A DNA stretch of 64,000 bases from Rikenellaceae bacterium (GCA_017442365.1 JAFRZW010000016.1:248001-312000), one strand, 5' to 3'; counted from the stretch's first letter, positions 54,929 through 63,505 are shown. Numbers and translations: made by a program. The notes: generated by a model not told the origin, from the letters alone.

Positions 54929-55702
54929 TTAATGGATCAGACTAACGCATATATCGTGCAGTGAAATCCACCCGAAAAGATCTGCAATGCTCACCAATAC
55001 GACCGCAATCATAAAGTATTTCAGGAACTTTGTACCCCAATGAATGCCGTAGTGTGAGGCGACGTATGTGCCGATGATGTTGCCCAATGCGTGGAGCAAT
55101 CCGACGCCATAATCCACCTGTCCGTGTAACATAAAGACGATCAGCGAAAATGGCGTTGCAACGAAGATCACAAAGCCCTTGATGACGTTTGCTGTAATGA
55201 TATCCAAGTGCATTGTGGTCAGGGTGATAGCCAGAATCAGATATCCCAAGCCGATATAGACATAACCACCATAGAAACCGATCAGCAGAAACCACAGATA
55301 GTGCCACCATTTGATTTCCAGACCGTGTCCGCCGTGAATGTGTGTTTTAGCGAAGAGCATATAGGCCAGAATGGCGAACAGCACCACGCCCATACATATT
55401 TTGAATACCGTTTCGTTGATCTGCGTAGCGACCATCGAGCCGGCGATGTTTCCTATGATTGCGGGCACCGAGAGCTTCAATCCGCTCTTAATGTCGAGCA
55501 AACGTTTTTTGATAAAGACAGCCGATGAGGTGAGATTTTGCAATACTACTGCGATGCGGTTCGTGCCGTTTGCGACGCCAATGGGCAATCCCAGAGCCAT
55601 AAAAACGGTCATTGACATAATCGCGCCACCGCCGGCTAACGTGTTGATAAAGCCAACGACAATGCCCGAAACAATCAGCAGTATTATCATTTCCAATGTC
55701 AT
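54929..55702 (-). CDS. TSUP (TauE/SafE) family permease
   Basis: This 257-residue inner-membrane protein has eight or so hydrophobic helices and the TSUP signatures LIVSGIVVGFINTLAGGGAIM at the start and GFYGGYVYIGLGYLILAI in the middle. TSUP proteins move sulfite, sulfonates or related anions. The cargo cannot be guessed from sequence. It lies between the amidase and MBL genes with 13-16 base gaps, so it is in the same transcript. Confidence 0.88.
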   Translation of the reverse strand: MTLEMIILLIVSGIVVGFINTLAGGGAIMSMTVFMALGLPIGVANGTNRIAVVLQNLTSSAVFIKKRLLDIKSGLKLSVPAIIGNIAGSMVATQINETVFKICMGVVLFAILAYMLFAKTHIHGGHGLEIKWWHYLWFLLIGFYGGYVYIGLGYLILAITLTTMHLDIITANVIKGFVIFVATPFSLIVFMLHGQVDYGVGLLHALGNIIGTYVASHYGIHWGTKFLKYFMIAVVLVSIADLFGWISLHDICVSLIH

Positions 55703-55718
55703 CTGTTGCTCAGTTTTT

Positions 55719-56483
55719 CTAACGTTTAACTAACTCAAAATCATCGGCATCGCGCTCGACGGGAAACTTTCGACGGAATGCTTGCAGTGCCGCAAGATCG
55801 ATCTCTGCTGTCAGCACACATTCGCTATTTGAAGTTTGTGTCAGTGCCTCGCCTCGATAATTGAACGCCACCGATTCGCCGGCATAGTGCGTCGTCGGAT
55901 CATCACCAACGCGATTGACACCAACGACGTATGCCACATTCTCGATCGCGCGGGCACGGAGTAGGGTAGTCCATACCTCGGCTCTTGCTGCGGGCCACGA
56001 TGCCACACATATCATCGCATCATAGTCGCCTCGGTTGCGCAACCAAACGGGGAAACGTAGATCGTAACACGTTGCCAATAACCATTTTATGCCTCGCCAC
56101 TCGACTATGCGTCGCTCCGTTCCGGCCACGTACATTTCGCCCTCGCCTCCGATCGAAAACAGATGTCGTTTGTCGTAATGATCTGCGCTCTCAGGTGTAA
56201 CGAACATAAACCGATTGCGGTAGCGGCCGTCGCGTTCGACGATGAGCGATCCACACACAGCGCAGTTCGACTTTTTGGCCACGCGGCTCATCATTTCGAC
56301 AATCTGCTGCTCAGCCTTGGCTGCCTCTGATGGCTCGGTTCCGAACCCCGTAGCAAAGGTCTCGGGTAGTACGTAGAGGTCGCTTTGTGGTGCAGCGGCG
56401 ATCATCTGCTCGATCGTTTGCAGATTGTAATCGACCGATTTCCAACGTATATCCGACTGAATTAGCGCGACTTTGGCGAACAT
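55719..56483 (-). CDS. Carbon-nitrogen hydrolase, omega-amidase (YafV/Nit2)-like
   Basis: This 254-residue nitrilase-fold enzyme shows the complete Glu-Lys-Cys triad: VLPETFATGFG (Glu), YDKRHLFSIGGE (Lys), and LLATCYDLRFPVW (Cys). Similar YafV/Nit2 enzymes hydrolyse alpha-ketoglutaramate and repair damaged metabolites. It is the first gene of the four-gene operon and has a divergent promoter opposite the CvfB-like gene. Metabolite-repair fits its neighbours (PhnP-like, SDR) but is inference. Confidence 0.9.
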   Translation of the reverse strand: MFAKVALIQSDIRWKSVDYNLQTIEQMIAAAPQSDLYVLPETFATGFGTEPSEAAKAEQQIVEMMSRVAKKSNCAVCGSLIVERDGRYRNRFMFVTPESADHYDKRHLFSIGGEGEMYVAGTERRIVEWRGIKWLLATCYDLRFPVWLRNRGDYDAMICVASWPAARAEVWTTLLRARAIENVAYVVGVNRVGDDPTTHYAGESVAFNYRGEALTQTSNSECVLTAEIDLAALQAFRRKFPVERDADDFELVKR

Positions 56484-56511
56484 AAACGGTTAAAGTGAAA
56501 CTTCTTCACAA

Positions 56512-56548
56512 CAAATATACGAAAAATCCTCGAAAAAAGTTATCTTTG
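56512..56548. promoter_or_regulatory. Divergent -7 elements of the amidase operon and the CvfB-like gene
   Basis: TATATTTG on the minus strand (56512-56519) faces the amidase; TATCTTTG on the plus strand (56541-56548) faces the CvfB-like gene. The plus element predicts a start downstream of the GTG at 56553. Confidence 0.5.
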
Positions 56549-56591
56549 TCGGGTGAAAACGTCCATTGCGGATAAATTATTTTTTTCGAAT

Positions 56592-57425
56592 ATGATAAAA
56601 GCCGGTCGCTACCAAACCCTTACTGTTAGTCGTATTTCCGACTACGGTCTATATCTCACCGATGGCGAGGAGAACGAAGTTCTGCTTCCCAATCGTTACG
56701 TGTCGCTTACCGATAAGGTGGGCGACGAGAAGCACGTCTTCGTCTATCACGACTCGGAGGATCGTCTGGTGGCTACGACCGAGACGTCGCTTGCAACCGT
56801 TGGTCAGGCGGCTTGTTTGCAGGTGGTTGATAAGACGCTGCACGGTGCATTCCTCGATTGGGGGTTGCAGGGCAAGGATCTCTTTTTGCCCAATCGCAAC
56901 CAGCAGGGTGGTGTGATGGTCGGACATAAATATATCGTCTATGTCTATGAGGATAACATCACTTCGCGCTCGGTGGCGACGATGCGCACCAAGACCTATA
57001 TTAATAATGACACGATTACGGTAGCTCCGCGTCAGAAAGTTGAGATTCTGATCGCCTCGGAGTCGCCGATCGGTTATCGTGTGATTGTGAATGATCGCCA
57101 TTGGGGTATGATCTACAAGAATCAGTTGTTCCGCCCCGTGCGAATCGGTGAGCGAACCGAGGCATACGTCAGTCGCATCACGCCCGACGCGCGTATCGAC
57201 CTGAGCTTGCAGCAGCAAGGCTTGGAGCAGGTGCGCGACTCGGCTGATGAGCTGGTGGCATTGCTGCGAAATAACGATGGCGAGTTGCCCGTCAATGACG
57301 ATACTGCACCCGAACGTGTTCACGAGGTTACAGGTATGAGCAAGAAGATGTTCAAGCGTTCGTTGGGTATGTTGCTCAAAAGTGGTCGCGTCGAGATAAC
57401 TGATAACGGTATTAAACTCAAATAG
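56592..57425 (+). CDS. CvfB-like S1-domain RNA-binding protein
   Basis: This 277-residue protein has S1-type folds in CvfB order: KAGRYQTLTVSRISDYGLYLTD, EVLLPNRYVSL, GAFLDWGLQGKDLFLP and RVIVNDRHWGMIYKNQLF, then a C-terminal winged helix (VTGMSKKMFKRSLGMLLKSGRV). CvfB relatives bind RNA and modulate translation or RNA turnover. The frame is open to a GTG at 56553, but the -7 element at 56541-56548 would put the mRNA start about there. I therefore prefer the ATG at 56592, which also matches the family N-terminus. Confidence 0.9.
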   Translation: MIKAGRYQTLTVSRISDYGLYLTDGEENEVLLPNRYVSLTDKVGDEKHVFVYHDSEDRLVATTETSLATVGQAACLQVVDKTLHGAFLDWGLQGKDLFLPNRNQQGGVMVGHKYIVYVYEDNITSRSVATMRTKTYINNDTITVAPRQKVEILIASESPIGYRVIVNDRHWGMIYKNQLFRPVRIGERTEAYVSRITPDARIDLSLQQQGLEQVRDSADELVALLRNNDGELPVNDDTAPERVHEVTGMSKKMFKRSLGMLLKSGRVEITDNGIKLK

Positions 57426-57427
57426 TT

Positions 57428-58207
57428 ATGGCTTCGAAGTTGCAAACTGCCGAGCGCGTGTCGCACGCCGACCAGTCGGATAACTATGTCTTTCAGCGTT
57501 CGCTGCTGGCGTATCATCGTGCGGCGGAGTTGGTCAATGGTACGGTGCTCGAAATTGGTACGGGTAGTGGATATGGAATCGATGTAATCGCACCGTCGGC
57601 TACGCGATTTATGACCATCGATAAGTTCGAAACCAAGATCGATACTTCGGAGATTGACAATGTCGAGTTTCAGCAGATGACCGTGCCGCCGATCAATTTT
57701 CCGACAAATAGCTTCGATTGTGTGATTTCGTTTCAGGTGATCGAGCATATTAAGGACGATGTCGATTTTGTGGCTGAGGTCCATCGCGTGCTGAAACCCA
57801 ATGGTGTGTTTATCGTATCGACGCCCAATGCTGCGATGTCGCTGACACGCAATCCGTGGCACGTGCGCGAGTATCAGATTGACGAGTTCGATCGCCTGAT
57901 GGGTAACTATTTCGCTGAAATTGAGCGTTGTGGCGTGTTTGGCAATGAGAAGGTGATGAAATATTACGAGAAAAATCGTGCCAGCGTGCGCCGCATAGCG
58001 AAACTCGATTTTCTCGATTTGCAGCACCGCCTGCCACGCTGGATGTTGAAAATACCGTATGATATTTTGAACCGTTTGAATCGTCGATTCTTGTTGGCTC
58101 GCAACCGCAAGCTGACGACCGAAATTGCGATGGACGACTACCGCATTGCACCCGTCGCCGAAGGTTGTTTCGACCTCTACTATATCGCCCGCAAGGTGGA
58201 GGAGTAA
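57428..58207 (+). CDS. Class I SAM-dependent methyltransferase
   Basis: This 259-residue enzyme has the SAM motif VLEIGTGSGYGI near residue 40, a second acidic motif (MTIDKFE), and VISFQVIEHIKDDVDFVAE followed by RVLKPNGVFIVSTPN, typical of the SAM fold with the Methyltransf_11/23 pattern. The substrate is unknown. It begins two bases after the CvfB-like gene and shares its transcript, so an RNA- or ribosome-related target is possible but unproven. Confidence 0.88.
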   Translation: MASKLQTAERVSHADQSDNYVFQRSLLAYHRAAELVNGTVLEIGTGSGYGIDVIAPSATRFMTIDKFETKIDTSEIDNVEFQQMTVPPINFPTNSFDCVISFQVIEHIKDDVDFVAEVHRVLKPNGVFIVSTPNAAMSLTRNPWHVREYQIDEFDRLMGNYFAEIERCGVFGNEKVMKYYEKNRASVRRIAKLDFLDLQHRLPRWMLKIPYDILNRLNRRFLLARNRKLTTEIAMDDYRIAPVAEGCFDLYYIARKVEE

Positions 58208-58224
58208 CTCACTCTTTACGAAAT

Positions 58225-58264
58225 AAAAATGCGCAACCTCGCCATTGGGGTTGCGCATTTTTTT
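58225..58264. terminator. Terminator between the methyltransferase and folD
   Basis: AAATGCGCAACC and GGTTGCGCATTT pair around an 11-base loop with A and T runs, so it serves both converging units. Confidence 0.9.
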
Positions 58265-58287
58265 GTGCTAATAAGCAAAGGTCAAAC

Positions 58288-59163
58288 CTACCCGTAAATC
58301 TCCTTCTTGGCAGCTTTCAGCGTGTTGCGCATCAGTGAGATGATGGTCATCGGACCAACGCCACCCGGAACGGGAGTGATGTAGGCGCACTTCGGTGCAA
58401 CCTCGTCATACTTCACATCGCCCAACAGCTTCCAACCGCTCTTGGTCTTGTCGCTCGGAACGCGGGTGATACCAACGTCGATAACCGTTGCGCCCTCTTT
58501 GACCATATCGGCCGTTACGAACTCCGCTTTACCCAACGCTGCAATCACGATATCAGCCTCAGCTACAACCTCTTTCAGGTTCGGCGTGCGGCTGTGGCAG
58601 AGCGTTACGGTGCAATCCCAACCCTTCTGCGAGAGCAGGTTTGCAATGGGACGACCGACGATGTTGCTACGACCAATCACTGCGCAGCTACGACCAGCAG
58701 TCGGCACGTTGTAATATTTGAGCAGCGACAGGATTCCGTCGGGCGTTGCGGGCAGATAGGAGGGTAGTCCCGAAATCATTCGACCGGTGTTCACAGGGTG
58801 GAAACCATCAACGTCCTTGCGGGGATCGATCGCCTCGATAACCTTCTGCTCCGATATGTGGCGGGGCAGAGGCAGCTGCACGATGAAACCATCAACTTTC
58901 GGATCGGCATTCAGCTCGTCGATACGTGCGAGCAACTCCTCTTCGGTTGTCTCTTCGGGCATACGCACTACGGTCGAGGTGAAACCGCACTCGTGGCAGC
59001 ACTTCTCTTTGTGAGCTACGTATGTCTGGCTTGCACCGTCGTTACCCACCAGAATAGCAACCAAGTGAGGTGCGGGTTTGCCTTCGGCCACCATAGCCGC
59101 AACTTCGGTTGCAATCTCACGGCGCATTGCCGCAGCAACCTCTTTACCATCGATAATAGTCAT
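58288..59163 (-). CDS. folD: Bifunctional methylene-THF dehydrogenase/cyclohydrolase
   Basis: FolD interconverts 5,10-methylene- and 10-formyl-tetrahydrofolate, feeding purine synthesis. The 291-residue protein has [13 protein letters not shown] (catalytic Lys region), [32 protein letters not shown] (NADP motif) and [13 protein letters not shown]. The length is normal. It lies 23 bases downstream of a DUF5106 lipoprotein gene in the same transcript. Confidence 0.97.
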   Translation of the reverse strand: MTIIDGKEVAAAMRREIATEVAAMVAEGKPAPHLVAILVGNDGASQTYVAHKEKCCHECGFTSTVVRMPEETTEEELLARIDELNADPKVDGFIVQLPLPRHISEQKVIEAIDPRKDVDGFHPVNTGRMISGLPSYLPATPDGILSLLKYYNVPTAGRSCAVIGRSNIVGRPIANLLSQKGWDCTVTLCHSRTPNLKEVVAEADIVIAALGKAEFVTADMVKEGATVIDVGITRVPSDKTKSGWKLLGDVKYDEVAPKCAYITPVPGGVGPMTIISLMRNTLKAAKKEIYG

Positions 59164-59186
59164 AGTCTTATTTAAGTTTTTTGAGT

Positions 59187-60140
59187 TTATTGTTTGCTCT
59201 GTTCGGCATAGTAAATTGCCTCCTCAATCTGAGGAACAAGGTTGCAATCCTTCAACATCACACGTTTCTCGCTATCGAGCAGATAGAGCGACGGAATAGC
59301 TTTCAGATCGTACAACTCTTCGTCGCGCAGACGCAACTGCTTGTCGTAGCTGTTGATCCACGACGCGGGAATGTTGTGTCGATAGTTGAGCCAAGCGGTG
59401 ATATCCTCGTCGGGATAGATCGCCAGCACCTTCATCACTCCGCGTTCGATCATCTCGCTCAACATCGGCGAGTCGCAGATCTGCTCACGAATCGCTTTGC
59501 AAGCGGGGCAGTCGGGATTGTTGATGAAGATGATCAGATATTCGGCCTCGATCGAGTACATTCGCCCTGTGCTACCATCGTGCAACGTGTAACGAAAGTC
59601 GTTAGCTTTCTGTCCAATACGATTTTTCTGTGCCATATCGAGCTGCGACTGAGGACGAATCTTCTCAACGTCGTCAAGCATCGGCGACGCAATCATCGCC
59701 TCCAATGCTGGAATCAGCAGTTCGTCGTTGCGGAAAGGCGAGTTGGGATCGTAGAGATACTTGTCGGTGAGCGACACAAAGTAATCGAACATCGTCGAAT
59801 CAACCTCGGCACTCTTCATCAGCGCACTGACCGACTGAGCCGCTACCGTCGGCTCGACATATCGCAGAATATTGAGATAGTTAGCGTAGGCCTGCTCGGT
59901 GATGTCGGGCTGATTGCAGTAGGTCGTGTCGCTGAAATCAAAACGATCCCAAAAATGTTCGGCCAAATATGTGGCACGATCTGCCGGGGGAACCATTTCG
60001 GGAATTGTTGTGCTGGGAAACGAGAGCTCGGTCGAAGTTGTTGCCGTCTGCTCCGTTGTTTCATTGTCGTTCGCACGACGTTGTCCGCACGAAATCAACA
60101 TCAGTGCAGCTGCAATAATTGTTGCGTATCTGAAATTCAT
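59187..60140 (-). CDS. DUF5106/thioredoxin-like lipoprotein
   Basis: This 317-residue protein has a lipobox (LMLISCG, Cys 18), a Thr/Glu-rich spacer, a helical DUF5106-like region ([17 protein letters not shown]), and a thioredoxin-like C-terminal half with DCPAC (Cys 211 and 214, the CxxC active pair) and a later [10 protein letters not shown] cis-Pro motif. It should be a thiol-disulfide oxidoreductase on the outer face of an envelope membrane. The target is unknown. It leads the two-gene unit with folD and has an ideal promoter. Confidence 0.85.
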   Translation of the reverse strand: MNFRYATIIAAALMLISCGQRRANDNETTEQTATTSTELSFPSTTIPEMVPPADRATYLAEHFWDRFDFSDTTYCNQPDITEQAYANYLNILRYVEPTVAAQSVSALMKSAEVDSTMFDYFVSLTDKYLYDPNSPFRNDELLIPALEAMIASPMLDDVEKIRPQSQLDMAQKNRIGQKANDFRYTLHDGSTGRMYSIEAEYLIIFINNPDCPACKAIREQICDSPMLSEMIERGVMKVLAIYPDEDITAWLNYRHNIPASWINSYDKQLRLRDEELYDLKAIPSLYLLDSEKRVMLKDCNLVPQIEEAIYYAEQSKQ

Positions 60141-60164
60141 ATACCTTCTTTATATATAATAGCA

Positions 60165-60195
60165 CAAAAGTACGACATTCGCGCGACAATTCAAA
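60165..60195 (-). promoter_or_regulatory. Promoter of the DUF5106-folD unit
   Basis: On the minus strand TTTG (60192-60195) and TACTTTTG (60165-60172) are exactly 19 bases apart. Confidence 0.75.
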
Positions 60196-60267
60196 GGGTG
60201 CGCACCGCTATAAGAATTGCTTATTGCAATATAAATTAATATGATTGCGAATTATTGCCCAAATCCA

Positions 60268-60297
60268 TTGCAGAATAGCGAAAAAAGTTTATTTTTG
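60268..60297 (+). promoter_or_regulatory. Promoter of the reverse rubrerythrin gene
   Basis: TTG (60268-60270) and TATTTTTG (60290-60297) are 19 bases apart and fix the start at the ATG at 60346, not the earlier in-frame ATG at 60241. Confidence 0.65.
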
Positions 60298-60345
60298 TGC
60301 TCAGAAAAAGCAAACAATTGTATAACACACAAAACTATTACTACT

Positions 60346-60894
60346 ATGAAGAAATGGAAATGTACCGTATGCGGTTATATTCACGAGGGTGATTCGGCTC
60401 CCGATAAGTGTCCTCTTTGCAAGGTTGGCGCAGATAAGTTTGTTGAGCTTGTTGAGCAGGAAGGCGATTTGCAGTTTGTCGATGAGCACGTGATTGGTGT
60501 AGCTAAGGGTGTTGATGAGGAGGTTCTGCAAGGTTTGAAGGATCACTTTATGGGTGAGTGTACTGAGGTTGGTATGTATCTCGCAATGAGCCGCCAGGCC
60601 GACCGCGAGGGCTATCCTGAGATTGCAGAGGCATTCAAGCGTTACGCTTGGGAGGAGGCTGAGCACGCAGCTAAGTTCGCTGAGCTGTTGGGCGAGGTTG
60701 TTTGGGATACCAAGACCAATGTTTATAAGCGTATGATGGCTGAGCAGGGTGCGTGCGAGGATAAGAAGCGCATTGCAACTCGCGCAAAGCAGCTCAATCT
60801 GGACGCAATCCACGACACAGTACACGAGATGTGTAAGGACGAGGCTCGCCACGGCAAGGGCTTTGAGGGTCTCTACAAACGCTACTTCAAATAG
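60346..60894 (+). CDS. Reverse-order rubrerythrin (rubredoxin domain first)
   Basis: Rubrerythrins reduce hydrogen peroxide and protect anaerobes. This 182-residue protein puts the rubredoxin domain first: CTVC (Cys 6 and 9) and CPLC (Cys 22 and 25). The ferritin-like di-iron domain comes after, with Glu/His ligands in [29 protein letters not shown] and [12 protein letters not shown]. Classical rubrerythrin has the opposite order. The start is ATG 60346, because the promoter lies downstream of the earlier ATG at 60241. It is monocistronic before a strong terminator. Confidence 0.92.
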   Translation: MKKWKCTVCGYIHEGDSAPDKCPLCKVGADKFVELVEQEGDLQFVDEHVIGVAKGVDEEVLQGLKDHFMGECTEVGMYLAMSRQADREGYPEIAEAFKRYAWEEAEHAAKFAELLGEVVWDTKTNVYKRMMAEQGACEDKKRIATRAKQLNLDAIHDTVHEMCKDEARHGKGFEGLYKRYFK

Positions 60895-60922
60895 TAGGGT
60901 AGTCTGATAAGCAACTAATTCT

Positions 60923-60954
60923 GCACCTCGTCCGAAAGGGCGAGGTGTTTTTTT
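60923..60954 (+). terminator. Terminator of the rubrerythrin gene
   Basis: CACCTCGTCC and GGGCGAGGTG pair around GAAA and are followed by seven Ts. Confidence 0.92.
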
Positions 60955-60957
60955 GGT

Positions 60958-62073
60958 TTAGTGTGTTTCCTCCTTCTTGATTTTCGCTCCAAAGAGAAAG
61001 TGCGCTAATACGTCGCTTGTTCGCAGCACTTTGCTTACCAGCAAACACATCGCAATGACCATCAACGCCACACTAACTCCAAAGAACAGTTCGAAGACGA
61101 TGTTTGGCGAGTTCCACGTATGTTGCGTGTTGAGAATAAACTCTTTAATAGGCGCGATGTTCGGCAGGAAGAAATAGTGTAGTACATATATGTCGAGCGT
61201 GTGGCGACCAATATACTGTAATGATGATCCAATCTTCGTTGCTTGCGTGAATGATGTCTGATATTTACGGAAGAAAGAATAAACAATGATTAGTCCTAAA
61301 TATCTAACCAGCAGTCTGCCAATGATATTAATCAATAGCAATAGTCTATGGATTAACCCTATTGAATTATTAATGTGTTGAGAGTCAATCTGTAACCACC
61401 AAAAGAGTGAGACGAATAGAATTATAATACAAGCTGAAAAATATTTATTCTCAATAATTTGGTGGATTTTGTCCTGAAATTGCCGCGCTATCAGTCCAAG
61501 CACGAAGAATTGAAAATAATTAAATAGTAGCGGCAGACACAATAGGTTTGAATATGAGTTATTAAAACTTACTCCGAATACGCCACATAAGTAGGGTATC
61601 CCGCATAGTACAATCGCTATTACATATAGTATAATATTTTTATACCAAACACCCCCCCCAGTGTATAATATGCTGATAATCAAGTTGTATGTGTAGTATA
61701 TTACGAACATTCCTAGTAATACGATGGTGAACCAATAGCCGTCTTTATCCCCATCAAATGCGAATGTTAGGAGGTCGTGATTTCTGATAATATACGAAAA
61801 TAGTAAGCCAAATACTAACGTTGGAATGAGTTGAATTCTACACTTGTTCAGCAGTTTTGCTGTATAGCTGCTAAGATTCCATATTTCATTTGCTTTGTAC
61901 GCAATAAAGCCACTAATGAAGAAGAAAAGTGGCATACGGAATGTGATAAATATTTTATTGAGTGGTGTTATATCTGGAATATATAGATGGCTAAATACTA
62001 CTAATATCATAGTAAAGCCACGTAGTGCATCAATATATTCAATACGTTTAGTTGATGTTGGGGTGGTAGTCAT
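60958..62073 (-). CDS. Acyltransferase-3 family membrane protein with an internal G8 tract
   Basis: This 371-residue inner-membrane protein belongs to the OafA-like acyltransferase family, which adds acetyl groups to surface or secreted glycans. It has the N-terminal EYIDALRGFTMILVVFSH motif and about ten hydrophobic helices. I start it at the ATG at 62071-62073 because the open frame's first codon is a TTG and the promoter at 62093-62123 is close. The gene is clearly more AT-rich than its neighbours and uses different codons, suggesting transfer. A run of eight Gs at about residue 139 (TGGGVW) could shift the frame. Confidence 0.88.
   Translation of the reverse strand: MTTTPTSTKRIEYIDALRGFTMILVVFSHLYIPDITPLNKIFITFRMPLFFFISGFIAYKANEIWNLSSYTAKLLNKCRIQLIPTLVFGLLFSYIIRNHDLLTFAFDGDKDGYWFTIVLLGMFVIYYTYNLIISILYTGGGVWYKNIILYVIAIVLCGIPYLCGVFGVSFNNSYSNLLCLPLLFNYFQFFVLGLIARQFQDKIHQIIENKYFSACIIILFVSLFWWLQIDSQHINNSIGLIHRLLLLINIIGRLLVRYLGLIIVYSFFRKYQTSFTQATKIGSSLQYIGRHTLDIYVLHYFFLPNIAPIKEFILNTQHTWNSPNIVFELFFGVSVALMVIAMCLLVSKVLRTSDVLAHFLFGAKIKKEETH
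61652..61659 (-). repeat. G8 homopolymer inside the acyltransferase gene
   Basis: Eight consecutive Gs on the coding strand, encoding Thr-Gly-Gly-Gly-Val. Length change by slippage would truncate the protein at about residue 139 and could switch the enzyme on and off. Confidence 0.85.
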
Positions 62074-62092
62074 ATTCTTCAAAAAATTTTGG

Positions 62093-62123
62093 CAAATTTA
62101 CGAATTTTGTCTATTTGATCAAA
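62093..62123 (-). promoter_or_regulatory. Promoter of the acyltransferase gene
   Basis: On the minus strand TTTG (62120-62123) and TAAATTTG (62093-62100) are exactly 19 bases apart, giving a leader of about 13 bases. Confidence 0.75.
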
Positions 62124-62410
62124 ATTCCCATTTTCTTGAAATAGTGTGCGGGACTTGGTCCTCGCTCAATTATCTCAAATCTTAGCGCGAAATTATGTTA
62201 AATTACACGAGGGCAAATCTCAAATATGATGCGTCCCAAAATAGTGGGCGTTCCCATAGTGAATATAGAATGCACCCGCACGCCCGAAATGAACGCACCA
62301 GCATCGGTGCGAGTCTTTATTCATATCTTATCTCTCTAATCTTTTTCAGTACCCCCCGCAAGTATTAATTTAACATAATTTACATATTATTCCATATAAT
62401 GTTCGAGGAG
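62124..62410. other. Intergenic region with GC-rich hairpins
   Basis: No gene is seen in the 337 bases between the acyltransferase start and the XRE gene end. Inside, GGGCG (62246-62250) can pair with CGCCC (62281-62285), and CGCACC (62294-62299) pairs with GGTGCG (62306-62311). They stand out against the AT-rich surroundings. The second hairpin may end the XRE transcript weakly; a small RNA is another option. Confidence 0.4.
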
Positions 62411-62869
62411 CTATTTGAGGTAGAAAGCCTCGAATGTCTTGTCTGTGTATAATACGATGACACGCTCGATAGCTCGATCGTCATTTGCGGTAGCTGCCAA
62501 TGCAGCAAAATTTTCTGTTGGTCGATTAGTCGAATTTTTTACGCTGGCAATATTGGTCGGGACAACGTTCTTGGTTGTTTCAATTTTCTGAGCCGCCGCG
62601 ACATTTTGTTTTGTAGGGATAGACCTATCGTTGTCTAACTTACGATCAAGTTCTTCATTTGTGCGATACATTTGCTCCGCATCGAGCAGCAGCCAATCGG
62701 GGTTCAATGTTGGAAATCTTCTGAGAATTTTCACCAAGAAATCGAAGCTCGGTTTGTTACGTCCAGATAGAATATGCGAAATACTCGAAGGTTGAATTTC
62801 GAGAATCTCAGCCAAACGGCTTGACGAAAGTTTTTCACTTTTCATCAATTTTAGTAGTTTTTCGCGCAT
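62411..62869 (-). CDS. XRE-family helix-turn-helix regulator
   Basis: This 152-residue protein has an N-terminal Cro/CI-type helix-turn-helix (SSSRLAEILEIQPSSISHILSGR) and a C-terminal tail with VIERVIVLYTDKTFEAF-like sequence (VIVLYTDKTFEAF visible), which recurs in Bacteroidota regulators of this kind. The middle is Thr/Asn-rich and probably flexible. A GTG two codons upstream opens the frame, but the ATG at 62867-62869 is preferred. It has its own promoter and sits beside a series of TTAC-N4-GTAA sites that are plausible targets. The controlled genes are unknown. Confidence 0.82.
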   Translation of the reverse strand: MREKLLKLMKSEKLSSSRLAEILEIQPSSISHILSGRNKPSFDFLVKILRRFPTLNPDWLLLDAEQMYRTNEELDRKLDNDRSIPTKQNVAAAQKIETTKNVVPTNIASVKNSTNRPTENFAALAATANDDRAIERVIVLYTDKTFEAFYLK

Positions 62870-62884
62870 AATCACAATTTTTTA

Positions 62885-62915
62885 CAAATATAAATACTTT
62901 TTCTTTGTAAAGCAA
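62885..62915 (-). promoter_or_regulatory. Promoter of the XRE regulator gene
   Basis: On the minus strand TATATTTG (62885-62892) lies 20 bases after a TTG (62913-62915). It overlaps a TTAC half-site at 62882-62885. Confidence 0.5.
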
Positions 62916-63438
62916 GCCTATTGTTAAATTTGTAAAAATGTTAATTGTTGATAATCTCTTTACAATTGTAATTGAGTATAATTATTTGCAAAACAATCCG
63001 ACTCTTGATCTAATCTAAAATTTGATATAAAACTGCTAAAATCTTGACTTATAAATATATTAGGTTGATTATTTGCGTCATAGTATCGTATTAGCTATAT
63101 AGCCCTTAAAACCCCTTGCCGTTGCAATATTTAACTTTATATAAAGATTGTAAATTACTGATTATTAACGCTAATTCATTGCGCAATTTCAATAATTTAC
63201 CCTCCTATTTGTTGGTCGATATGGTTGTTTTACTGTGTATGGGTATTGAACTATAAAATATTACAAAAGTGAATTATTGACAATATTTATACGTTACAGA
63301 AGTAATATAAACAAGTGGATTTATTGGTTACATTTGTAATGATTATCGCTACTCTACCCTATTCCGTGTAAATTAATTGCCGATGTAGATATCTGTATGT
63401 TGATAAAATTGTTGAATGCAGTATTATGTTAAGTAATA
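62916..63438. other. AT-rich non-coding stretch with repeated TTAC/GTAA sites
   Basis: The 0.6 kb between the XRE gene and the HIT terminator has no credible gene. It holds a perfect palindrome TTACAATTGTAA (62960-62971), the related TTAAATTTGTAA (62924-62935), and the regularly spaced sites at 63197-63371. I saw nothing else in it. Overall it is very AT-rich. Confidence 0.7.
63197..63371. repeat. About 33-bp-spaced series of TTAC-N4-GTAA sites
   Basis: Clear sites are TTACAAAAGTGA (63261-63272), TTACAGAAGTAA (63294-63305) and TTACATTTGTAA (63328-63339), 33 and 34 bases apart. Weaker echoes fall near register: TTAC at 63197 and 63230 and GTAA at 63368-63371. The arrangement is like a row of operators or iterons. 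Confidence 0.55.
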
Positions 63439-63472
63439 TAAAAAGCAGGTAGTAAATAATTACTATCTGCTT
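63438..63472 (-). terminator. HIT gene terminator
   Basis: AAGCAGGTAGT (63443-63453) and ACTATCTGCTT (63462-63472) pair with one G-U. On the minus strand the stem is followed by several Ts. Confidence 0.7.
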
Positions 63473-63505
63473 AATAATCAGTGCTTTATCGCGATATGCA
63501 GATTG

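Noticed and set aside
60241..60345. Longer rubrerythrin starting at the ATG at 60241
   Set aside because: The promoter at 60268-60297 lies downstream of it, and the extra residues do not resemble the rubredoxin domain.
63277..63310. TTGACA followed by TAATATA as a classical sigma-70 promoter
   Set aside because: The spacing is too long, and this organism's promoters use TAnnTTTG.
62870..63505. Replication origin or DnaA box cluster in the AT-rich gap
   Set aside because: I found no TTATCCACA-type boxes; the repeated sites are TTAC-N4-GTAA.
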